This document shows, one piece after another, positions 1 through 6,002 of a DNA stretch of 6,625 bases (its first letter is position 1; each line of letters starts with the position of its first letter). The stretch comes from an uncultured Verrucomicrobiota bacterium (GTDB lineage: Bacteria > Verrucomicrobiota > Verrucomicrobiae > Opitutales > Opitutaceae), in NCBI GenBank assembly GCA_946481225.1, contig CAMLNJ010000172.1, positions 1-6,625 of the forward strand, in the 5' to 3' direction. The notes beneath the pieces were generated by a model, which saw only the letters and a list, made by a program, of their open reading frames with translations, searched no databases and was not told the DNA's origin. A program made the translations under genes and the position numbers.

Positions 1-2066
1 TCGACATCGGCCGCTCCCAAGGTTTCGAGGGCGGCTTTGGGCCATGGCAAGGAATGAAGGCGGAGGAAGTTGGCCTTGATCTCTCCACCCTCATTTTTGA
101 AGGGCTGGAATTCGTCTTGAACGACCAAGGTGACGGCGCTTCGGGCGGTGCGAATCGCACGGAGCAGATCCGGAACGCCATGTCCGTAGTGGCGCAGCAA
201 ATTCAACACGTCGCCTTTGTTACCGAGGTTGCGCCCGTGCTTCATCGCGTCCGTCCACTCGGCGCTATGCACGAGCAGAGCACGAAGGGTTTCGGGCCAC
301 GCGTCCGGGTATTCACACTGGAGGAGCGCAGCCAGTCGGGCGGCCTGGGCCGACGCGGCGCTGGTGCCGTCGGCAGTGGTGAGCATGGCTTGGGCGAAAT
401 TAGCGTTGGTAGTAAGCAACTCCAGGTCGGCGTGTTTCCAGAGTTTATTACCTTCAGTAAAGCGGTTTCCCCCTTCGAGCACGATGTCGGGCTTGATCGG
501 CCAATCCGGTTGCCACGCCACTGAGGTGCTCGCCATGGGGCTTAATCCACCGCGCGGGGCGCGAATGGGCTTCGCCGAGTGTGTAGGTGAACGGATAAGG
601 TCCTTCTCGGTGCAGGCACCAACGGTGACTGCGTTCCATGCTTGGGCGGGGTCGTGAATGGGCCATTCAGCGTTGATCGCCGGGTAGCGGTCAGCGTGTT
701 CGCAAAAATAGTTGCCGGCGCTGATAAAGATGAGACGGGGAATGGCGGGGTCTTCGCCAGAGGCGGCGCAGAGAAGATCGGTGGCGGCGGACCACGACGT
801 TGGCTCGCCGAAGTTAACGCTTACATGGTCGGTGATCTGTTGGGCGAACACCCGGCGGCGGTGCGGCGCGGCCTGCTCCACGGCGTAGACGGTGTAGCGA
901 CTAATATTGCCCCACTGATCTTCGGGCTGTGGGTCGGCATCGTTGAGAATTTTTCCCGATTCCAGCCAATGTGTGGCGTGGATGGTCGTCGTGGCGAGCA
1001 GGGTGGGCGTGAGGTCGCCGTAGGCTGCAAGCCCACCCATTTGCGTGCCGTGGCCTTTGCCCTGTTCGTGGCGGTCATCGGTTCCCCAGGCAGGCGAGTA
1101 GGAGTGAAGGCCGTTCGGTGCGGTAACGGGGGCAAGTAGCGGGTGTCCGTGATTCAAGCCGGTGTCCAGCAAGCACACGGCAGGAGCATCGGGTGGTGGA
1201 GACTCCAGATTATCGGCTGTGGCATGGGTGTAGGCGCTCTGCTCGATCGGCTCCATGTCGTCGAATTCAGCGGCACCGACGGCGGGCGCGCGCAGTTCGC
1301 TCAGGCAATCGAGCAAGGCAACGCAACCTTCCAATTTCTCCCGAGTGCCTTGGAGCAAGTGAACGGTGGTTTCAGGTAAATTCAGCGGACGGCCTACCAA
1401 GCGGAGACCAGCCGTGGCGGCGGCATCCCGAAAACGTCTGAAGCAGGCAGCGCGCTCTTCCTCGGATTCTCCAGCGAGCACCCAAGCTTCCCACGTGTAG
1501 GGAACACCTGGAGAAGGAAGGGGTGTGCCGCGCGAGGTCCAGAAAGCCTCAAAGGCGGCGCGGCGGATACTGCCAATCGATGCGACCAGCGGCTCGTTCC
1601 GAGGCGTGGCGCTGCCGGGTTTCGTGAGCTTGTCACGGTAGTCAGCGATCAGCTTCTCAAATACCGCGAGCTTACCGAAGGGGACTCGGACGGTGGCGAA
1701 CTCTTCTTCGCGAATTTCGCCGTTGGGCTGGGGAACGGGCAACGAACGGATGTTGAGCAGCTTGATGTCGTGCTGGCGACGCGCCAGTTTCTCGGCCGCG
1801 ATTGGGAGCGGTGATTCGGCTGCGAACTCGACGACGATGCCGTGCTCGGTGGAAAGGCCGCGGGCGCTGCGTTGCTGTCGCTCTGCAACCTCATGCTGCT
1901 GGATCGCGGAAATCTCGCGGAGGAGCTTGGCCGCGTGGGCGGCACGATCACGCGACGGGAAGGAAGGGCCGCTGCCGCCACCCGCAGGAGGGTTGGTAAA
2001 AGGGATGTTGCTGGCGCGCCCGGTGATAAAGAGGTGTCGGAGGTTTCGGTCGTGGGCTCCAGGCAT
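1..2066 (-). CDS. S8 (subtilisin-like) serine peptidase, partner of an AAA+ ATPase; C-terminus cut by window edge
   Basis: Translating the minus strand from the ATG at 2064-2066 gives 688 residues without a stop to the window edge. The subtilase triad is complete: Asp301 in CLLDTGLNHGHP, His339 in GKGHGTQMGG and Ser569 in DGTSAASAQAA. The oxyanion-hole Asn452 is in ISAGNY. About 290 residues precede the catalytic Asp. This extension opens with RHLFITG (10-16), a glycine run at 29-31 and RDR at 39-41, which I associate with a peptidase family found next to AAA+ ATPases. The N-terminus has no hydrophobic signal peptide, so the enzyme probably acts in the cytoplasm, unlike most secreted subtilases. 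The start lies 3 bases after the ATPase stop, implying translational coupling; I see no clear Shine-Dalgarno sequence. The peptidase assignment is firm. Substrate and biological role are unknown; the ATPase probably activates it or delivers substrates, by inference from the pairing. Confidence 0.93.
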   Translation of the reverse strand, partial: MPGAHDRNLRHLFITGRASNIPFTNPPAGGGSGPSFPSRDRAAHAAKLLREISAIQQHEVAERQQRSARGLSTEHGIVVEFAAESPLPIAAEKLARRQHDIKLLNIRSLPVPQPNGEIREEEFATVRVPFGKLAVFEKLIADYRDKLTKPGSATPRNEPLVASIGSIRRAAFEAFWTSRGTPLPSPGVPYTWEAWVLAGESEEERAACFRRFRDAAATAGLRLVGRPLNLPETTVHLLQGTREKLEGCVALLDCLSELRAPAVGAAEFDDMEPIEQSAYTHATADNLESPPPDAPAVCLLDTGLNHGHPLLAPVTAPNGLHSYSPAWGTDDRHEQGKGHGTQMGGLAAYGDLTPTLLATTTIHATHWLESGKILNDADPQPEDQWGNISRYTVYAVEQAAPHRRRVFAQQITDHVSVNFGEPTSWSAATDLLCAASGEDPAIPRLIFISAGNYFCEHADRYPAINAEWPIHDPAQAWNAVTVGACTEKDLIRSPTHSAKPIRAPRGGLSPMASTSVAWQPDWPIKPDIVLEGGNRFTEGNKLWKHADLELLTTNANFAQAMLTTADGTSAASAQAARLAALLQCEYPDAWPETLRALLVHSAEWTDAMKHGRNLGNKGDVLNLLRHYGHGVPDLLRAIRTARSAVTLVVQDEFQPFKNEGGEIKANFLRLHSLPWPKAALETLGAADV

Positions 2067-2069
2067 AGT

Positions 2070-3065
2070 TTAGTGGGAGGGGCGGTGGAGAAAGGTGCGG
2101 CGCTCGTCGAGCGCGTGGAGTAGATCGGCTGTCTTGAGTTCGCACCCACCGTTGAGGAGCAGTGTTTTCACGGCTTCATCGCAGGCTCGCACGACCTCGG
2201 CGTAGCTAAGGCCCTCGGCGGCACCTGCGGCTTTTTCGGCGGATACCTTGATTTTGCCGGAGACCTGGGCGAGGCGGCGGCGAATGGTCTCGGTGAGCAA
2301 GGCTTGATCTGGGAGAGCGTAGGCCAACAAGTCGTCGAATCGCCGGAAGAGCGCTTGGTCGAGGGAGTGACCGTGGTTGGTGGCGGCGACGACCAAGCTG
2401 GACCCTTGGTAGTTCTCCAAGAGCATGAGGAAGCTGTTGAGCACCCGACGCATCTCGCCGACGTCAGAAGCGCTACCGCGCTCCGTGCCGATGGAATCGA
2501 ACTCGTCGAAAAGATACACGGCGCGAACCCGCTCCATAGAGTCGAAGATGAGACGAAGCTTCGCGGCCGTCTCACCGAGAAACTTGGTCATCAACGCATC
2601 TAGCCGGACGATGAAGAGTGGGAGCCCCAACTCTCCGGCCAGGGCGTGGGCGGTCATGGTTTTGCCGCAACCTGGCGGGCCGGAAAGAAGAAGGCGTTGG
2701 CGTGGACGGAGGTTATGGCCACGAAGTAAGGCCATCTGGCGATGTTCGCTGACGATACGCTCCATGCGTTTTTGCAGAGGAGCCGGCAAAACCATGTCGC
2801 CTAGCTTGGTCTGGGGGTGAAAGACGGCAAAAAGTTCGGAGAGCTCGCCACGAGCGGCGGCAAAGGGAATGGGCTCGCCGACGGATTGTTGAGGCACCAA
2901 GCGGGCTTTTGCCTTTTCGATCATACGGCGAAGTTCGGCCGAGAACTCGGCGTGACCTTTACGGGCTTCACCGGCGGCAACCTGCATGGCCACGGACATA
3001 AAGCGTCCATCGTCACCTTCGCAGTGACTTTGAACGAGCGCACGAATCTGTTCGGCAGAGGCCAT
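2070..3065 (-). CDS. AAA+ family ATPase, coupled to the S8 peptidase
   Basis: This 331-residue protein has a single AAA+ module. Walker A is GPPGCGKT (129-136), followed by a pore-loop-like KFLGETAAKLR (161-171). Walker B is YLFDEFD (184-190), sensor 1 is AATN (227-230), and arginine-finger candidates are R241 and R242 in FRRFDD. Residues 255-330 form the helical lid. The overall pattern is of the classical FtsH/katanin-like AAA group. Residues 1-60 are a helical N-terminal region, with RFMSVAMQVAAGEARKGH at 21-38, that probably recognises the partner or substrate. There is no transmembrane segment, so the protein is expected to be a soluble hexameric or ring-forming motor. The gene starts 20 bases after the DUF1016 stop and ends 3 bases before the peptidase start. 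By context it works with the peptidase as an ATP-dependent protease or regulator. ATPase identity is near certain; the role is inferred. Confidence 0.95.
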   Translation of the reverse strand: MASAEQIRALVQSHCEGDDGRFMSVAMQVAAGEARKGHAEFSAELRRMIEKAKARLVPQQSVGEPIPFAAARGELSELFAVFHPQTKLGDMVLPAPLQKRMERIVSEHRQMALLRGHNLRPRQRLLLSGPPGCGKTMTAHALAGELGLPLFIVRLDALMTKFLGETAAKLRLIFDSMERVRAVYLFDEFDSIGTERGSASDVGEMRRVLNSFLMLLENYQGSSLVVAATNHGHSLDQALFRRFDDLLAYALPDQALLTETIRRRLAQVSGKIKVSAEKAAGAAEGLSYAEVVRACDEAVKTLLLNGGCELKTADLLHALDERRTFLHRPSH

Positions 3066-3200
3066 GGGTTAATCGGCTAGTGGGTTCACTGAGCGTTACG
3101 CTGAAAAGCAGATGCGCGAAAGTTAAGTTGTCCCATACTACAAATAAAAACGGACTGGGTTACCAGATCAGAGGATTGCTCGGGCTTTTGGGTCACGCTG
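3066..3200 (-). other. AT-rich junction: altered DUF1016 tail plus leader of the ATPase gene
   Basis: Just after the DUF1016 protein loses family similarity (around residue 293, near base 3200), base composition drops sharply: positions 3111-3160 have only 21 G or C in 50 bases, against clearly GC-rich neighbours. The stretch encodes the last 37 or so residues of the DUF1016 frame, its stop at 3086-3088 and 20 non-coding bases before the ATPase start. This looks like former intergenic or promoter DNA of the ATPase-peptidase pair that became fused to the DUF1016 gene. I found no convincing -35/-10 pair or ribosome binding site in it. Confidence 0.45.
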
Positions 3201-4078
3201 CCGACCGCGATGTGGACCTGGCGGCCGACGAAGGCGAAGCCGGTGCCGAGGGCGACGAGGAACTTTTGGACGTGGTCGATGAGGCCTTGCTCGAGGTCGC
3301 GTTCGCGGGCGGCGGGGCCGAGGGTTAGGAAATCGAAGACGTAGGGATCTTTGAGCGTCTGTTGCGCGAGGTCGGACTGGAGGGGCGGCAGGGTGGCGGC
3401 GAAGTTGGTGACGGCGCGGCCGGCGCGGGCGTGGGCGCGTTGCTCGATCTGCACGGTGAGCACGGAGCGGCTCCAGCCGTGCTCGACGGCGGCCTGCATA
3501 TACCAGAGGCGGTCGGGGAGGTTTTTGACCTTCTCGAGGAGGATGACGTGGTGGAACCAAGGTAATTTTGCCGCAGCCTGCGGCAAAATTCCGGAGGCGG
3601 AAATGGTCTCGGCCAATTTTGCCGCAGGCTGCGGCACAATTAGGGCGCGGGCCAGGTCGGCGGCGATTTGTGCAGCAGGCGGCTGCACTTTTTCGGGGTG
3701 AACCAATTTTGCCACAGGCGGTGGCAAAATTGGGAAGAGGTCGGGATACTCGCGGTGAAAGGCGACCATGCGGCCGATGTTGCGCTCGGAAAATCCGGTC
3801 ATGTCCGGGAAGGCTGTCCGCAGGTCGGTGGCGAGGCGCGGGATGACGCTGGCGCCCCAGCCGGCCTGTTTTTGTTGGCGGTCGATGGCGCGGCCGATGT
3901 CCCAATAAAGCGCGAGCAACTCGTGGTTCACTCGGGCGGCGGCCTGGAGCTGGGCGGAGCGGACGCGGGTTTTAAGTGCGACGAGCCAGTCGGCGTAATC
4001 GGCGGGCGCGAGCGAAGTGGCGGCGGGTTTGGCCGCGCGCGGGGACAATTTTTTGCGCGGTGCGGGCTTAGACTTCAT
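3086..4078 (-). CDS. DUF1016/YhcG-family protein, truncated before its PD-(D/E)xK nuclease core
   Basis: The 330-residue product shows the DUF1016 N-terminal pattern: [15 protein letters not shown] (51-65), [14 protein letters not shown] (73-86), [10 protein letters not shown] (95-104), [12 protein letters not shown] (172-183), [17 protein letters not shown] (191-207) and [13 protein letters not shown] (241-253). It continues into the start of the C-terminal domain, [15 protein letters not shown] (259-273) and [13 protein letters not shown] (281-293). Full-length relatives then carry the D...LLFYH...ELK catalytic segment. Here that segment is absent, replaced by about 37 unrelated residues and a stop, and no other frame restores it. 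Nuclease activity is therefore unlikely. Residues 117-172 hold four repeated nine-residue units encoded by palindromes. The ATG overlaps the end of hsdM by 11 bases. Members of this family often sit inside type I restriction loci as accessory genes; their role there is poorly known. Positively charged N-terminus, no signal peptide. Confidence 0.85.
   Translation of the reverse strand: MKSKPAPRKKLSPRAAKPAATSLAPADYADWLVALKTRVRSAQLQAAARVNHELLALYWDIGRAIDRQQKQAGWGASVIPRLATDLRTAFPDMTGFSERNIGRMVAFHREYPDLFPILPPPVAKLVHPEKVQPPAAQIAADLARALIVPQPAAKLAETISASGILPQAAAKLPWFHHVILLEKVKNLPDRLWYMQAAVEHGWSRSVLTVQIEQRAHARAGRAVTNFAATLPPLQSDLAQQTLKDPYVFDFLTLGPAARERDLEQGLIDHVQKFLVALGTGFAFVGRQVHIAVGSVTQKPEQSSDLVTQSVFICSMGQLNFRASAFQRNAQ
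3563..3589 (-). repeat. Palindromic in-gene repeat, copy 1 (encodes ILPQAAAKL)
   Basis: Perfect inverted repeat at 3564-3590: arms AATTTTGCCGCA and TGCGGCAAAATT, 12 bases each, around a GCC loop. It encodes residues 164-172 of the DUF1016 protein, immediately before PWFHH. It is the most perfect copy and overlaps the place where the family has a native segment leading into LPWxHH. It could form a strong hairpin in the mRNA. Confidence 0.9.
3614..3640 (-). repeat. Palindromic in-gene repeat, copy 2 (encodes IVPQPAAKL)
   Basis: Inverted repeat at 3615-3641 with arms AATTTTGCCGCA and TGCGGCACAATT around a GGC loop; 11 of 12 arm positions pair. It encodes residues 147-155. It starts exactly 51 bases (17 codons) from copy 1 and is in the same reading frame; the sequence between the two copies is not obviously similar to that between the other copies. 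Confidence 0.9.
3665..3691 (-). repeat. Diverged palindromic in-gene repeat, copy 3 (encodes KVQPPAAQI)
   Basis: Shorter dyad: arms GTGCAGC (3670-3676) and GCTGCAC (3682-3688) around a five-base loop. It encodes residues 130-138, again in the same frame and 51 bases from copy 2. Its sequence differs from the AATTTTGCCGCA type but keeps the dyad and the peptide pattern, so it is either a second subtype or a diverged copy. Confidence 0.7.
3704..3730 (-). repeat. Palindromic in-gene repeat, copy 4 (encodes ILPPPVAKL)
   Basis: Inverted repeat at 3703-3733 with perfect 13-base arms CCAATTTTGCCAC and GTGGCAAAATTGG around an AGGCG loop. It encodes residues 117-125, directly after the REYPDLFP segment. 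It begins 39 bases (13 codons) from copy 3. A G-to-A change in one arm is matched by the complementary change in the other (GCCGC/GCGGC versus GCCAC/GTGGC), which hints that the dyad itself is maintained. Confidence 0.9.
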
Positions 4079-5681
4079 AGCCGAGCGAGCGGAGGTTGTC
4101 GCGGATGGCGCGTTCGAGGCGGGCGGATTCGGCGAACTGGCCGCGTAGCTCGGCGGTGAGGGCGCCCATGCGTTCGGAGAAGGGCACGCCGTCGTCGGCG
4201 ACGGCGGCGGCGCCGACGTAGCGGCCGGGGGTGAGCACGAAGTCGTTGCGCCGGATCTCGTCGAGGGTGGCGGAGCGGCAGTAGCCGGGCTGGTCGGCGT
4301 AGTCTCGGCCGGTGCGCCAGGCGTGGACGGTGGCGGCGATGCGGCGGATGTCCTCGTCGGCGAGTTCGCGCTGCACGCGGCTGGTCATGCGGCCGAGGGC
4401 ACGGGCGTCGATGAAGAGGGTGTGGCCGGCGCGGTCGCGGTGTTTCTCGGTGCGGCCCTTGTTGCGGTGGAGAAACCAGATGCTGGCGGGGATCTGGGTG
4501 TTGGTGAAGAGCTGGCCGGGGAGGGCGACCATGCATTCGACGAGGTCGTGCTCGACGAGTTTTTGGCGGATGGCGCCCTCGTTGTTGGCGGTGGAGCTCA
4601 TGGAGCCGTTGGCGAGGACGACGCCGGCGGAGCCATGGGGGGCGAGGTGCCAGACGATGTGCTGGAGCCAGGCGTAGTTGGCGTTGGTGACGGGCGGGAG
4701 GCCGAACTGCCAGCGCTTGTCCTTCTCCAGTTTTTCGCCGCCCCAGTCGGAGATGTTGAAGGGCGGGTTGGCCATGATGAAGTCGGCCTTCAAGTCGGCG
4801 TGCTGGTCGGCGTGGAAGGTGTCGGCCGGTTCGCGGCCGAAATCGAAGCCGATGCCGCGGATGGCGAGGTTCATGGCGGCGAGGCGCCAGGTGGTGGGAT
4901 TGGACTCTTGGCCGTAGAGGGAGATGGGCTGCTTGCGCTTGTCGGCGTGCCGGCGGTCGGCGTGGCTGGCGATGAAGCGTTCGGAGGCGATGAAGAAGCC
5001 GCCGGAGCCCATGGCGGGATCGTAAACGCGGCCCTCATAGGGCTCGAGCACCTCGACGATGAGGTTGACGATGGATTTAGGGGTGTAGAACTGGCCGCCC
5101 TTTTTGCCCTCGGCCTGGGCGAACTGGCCGAGGAAGTATTCGTAAACGTGGCCGAGAACGTCGGAGGCGCGGTGCTCGGTCTAGTTGAAGCCGATGGTGG
5201 CGATGAGGTCGATGAGCTCGCCGAGGCGGACGGCGCGCATGCGCTCGCGACCGTATTCCTTGTTGAGGAGATTTTTGAGGCGGGGGTTTTCGCGCTCGAT
5301 GGCGACCATGGCGGCGTCGATGCGCTGGCCGATGTCGGCGGACTTGGCGTGGGCGGCGAGGTGGGCCCAGCGGGCCTCGGCGGGGACCCAAAAGACGTTG
5401 TCGGCGGTGTAATAGTCGCGGTCTTCGAGTTCGTCGGCGATGTCGGCGGGCGCAGGGGTGGCGGTGCCGAGGTAGTAGTCGTCGGCGGGATCGGCGAAGC
5501 GGGCGGTGAGCTTGGCGCGATGCTCCTCGAAGGAGTCGGAGATATACTTGAGAAAGATGAGGCCGAGGACGACGTGCTTGTATTCGGCGGCGTCGAGGTT
5601 GTTGCGCAGCTTGTCGGCGGTTTTCCAGAGGGTTTCCTCGATGTCCTTGAGATTGAGCGTGGGAGACTCGGCGGGAGGCAT
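4068..5681 (-). pseudogene. hsdM: Type I restriction-modification DNA methyltransferase subunit (HsdM), interrupted by an in-frame amber stop
   Basis: The frame starts at ATG 5679-5681 and would give 537 codons, normal for HsdM. Residues 1-166 are the helical HsdM N-terminal domain (LWKTADKLRNNLDAAEYKHVV, truncated here as LWKTADKLRNNL and AEYKHVVLGLIFLKYISD). Codon 167 (5181-5183) is TAG. The same frame then continues with [17 protein letters not shown], the GGQFYTP motif, SAM-binding [10 protein letters not shown] (from 221) and catalytic NPPF (305-308), through to a normal C-terminus. No other stop or frameshift is present, so this is a recent mutation, a sequence error or a read-through site. 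The first in-frame restart codon, GTG at 5049-5051, lies after the FYTP motif, so a restarted product would probably be inactive. HsdM needs HsdS for target recognition and HsdR for cleavage; neither is in the window. The gene overlaps the DUF1016 gene by 11 bases. Confidence 0.92.
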
Positions 5682-5760
5682 TGTGCGGGATATCGGCGAA
5701 GGGCCGCTAAATGCGCAACAGCGGAGCGGGGGCGGTGCGGTCGGACCGATGACCGTGCGA

Positions 5761-5787
5761 TAAGAAAAACGCCAGGTCCACCGGGCG
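5761..5787 (-). terminator. Probable intrinsic terminator behind the AraC-type gene
   Basis: Read on the minus strand, CGCC-C-GG and CC-T-GGCG pair around a TGGA loop (six pairs, one mismatch) and are followed at once by TTTTTCTTA. A larger alternative hairpin with arms CCACCGG (5778-5784) and CCGGTGG (5796-5802) overlaps it. The site lies about 215 bases beyond the AraC stop and about 80 bases before the hsdM start, so it could insulate the two units. No thermodynamic calculation was possible. Confidence 0.45.
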
Positions 5788-5864
5788 TGTGAGCGCCGGT
5801 GGTGTGGTGGACGCGCGGGAGATGATATTCGAGCTTCCGTAAGCGAGCTCGTGTCGAGGGGAAC

Positions 5865-5993
5865 TTGAGCGACGACGGGCGTCCGGGCTACGATCCGCGC
5901 AACGCGGCGGCCTTTGCGGCGCTGCCGAAGCGAGATCTGTCGCTCTGGGCTGGGAAGCAGGGAATCAAGCTGGAGCGCGCGGAGACGAGGTAA
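5865..5993 (+). CDS. Possible small or remnant ORF, 42 residues, unrecognised
   Basis: A plus-strand frame with a TTG start at 5865-5867 is preceded by GAGGGG at 5856-5861, a good Shine-Dalgarno match at close spacing. It ends with TAA at 5991-5993, only 9 bases from the stop of the convergent AraC-type gene. The product includes YDPRNAAAFAALPKRDL and ends KLERAETR. Third codon positions are mostly G or C, as in genuine genes here. The frame stays open upstream to 5826, so it may instead be the C-terminal remnant of a larger lost gene. I do not recognise the family, and chance cannot be excluded in such GC-rich DNA. Confidence 0.25.
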   Translation: MSDDGRPGYDPRNAAAFAALPKRDLSLWAGKQGIKLERAETR

Positions 5994-6002
5994 CCGGCTC
6001 GT

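Larger units (their letters stand above)
5682..6002. other. Spacer between the AraC-type gene and hsdM
   Basis: These 321 bases contain no minus-strand gene. They hold a terminator-like hairpin at 5761-5787 read on the minus strand, a weak plus-strand reading frame ending at 5993, and presumably the hsdM promoter between about 5682 and 5760, where I could not find a convincing consensus. An 11-base dyad CGGTCGGACCG lies at 5738-5748. The spacer implies that the AraC-type gene and the hsdM operon are separate transcription units. Confidence 0.6.

Noticed and set aside
54..1139. Several plus-strand open frames of 70-165 codons
   Set aside because: They lie opposite the continuous S8 peptidase frame, which has its complete catalytic triad; the plus-strand products show no family features.
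3115..3140. GQLNF near the end of the DUF1016 frame, similar to the GQLNF segment of full-length relatives
   Set aside because: Only five residues agree and the surrounding sequence does not, so an internal deletion cannot be argued from it; chance is likely.
3120..3180. Possible promoter for the ATPase gene with TAGTAT as a -10 box
   Set aside because: No acceptable -35 element lies at the right distance, so the AT-rich stretch alone is not enough to call a promoter.
3563..3733. Regularly spaced dyads considered as a CRISPR array
   Set aside because: There are only four short units, separated by 12-24 bases, lying inside an open reading frame with whole-codon phase; spacer lengths do not fit CRISPR.
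3168..3905. A second minus-strand frame of 245 codons within the DUF1016 gene
   Set aside because: It is rich in Arg and Pro, typical of a shifted frame in GC-rich DNA. It stays open partly because the palindromic units have no stop in any frame.
4045..4056. CAATTTTTTGCG near the DUF1016 start considered as a further repeat copy
   Set aside because: It lacks the second arm of the dyad and encodes the ordinary basic N-terminus.
5738..5748. CGGTCGGACCG dyad considered as an operator upstream of hsdM
   Set aside because: A single five-base-arm dyad is expected by chance in GC-rich DNA, and no adjacent regulator or second copy supports it.
4323..5792. A 489-codon open frame on the plus strand opposite hsdM
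   Set aside because: The product is a low-complexity run of Gly, Ala, Val, Glu and Asp with no recognisable domain. It mirrors the GC-biased codons of hsdM on the other strand, whose motifs are unmistakable.
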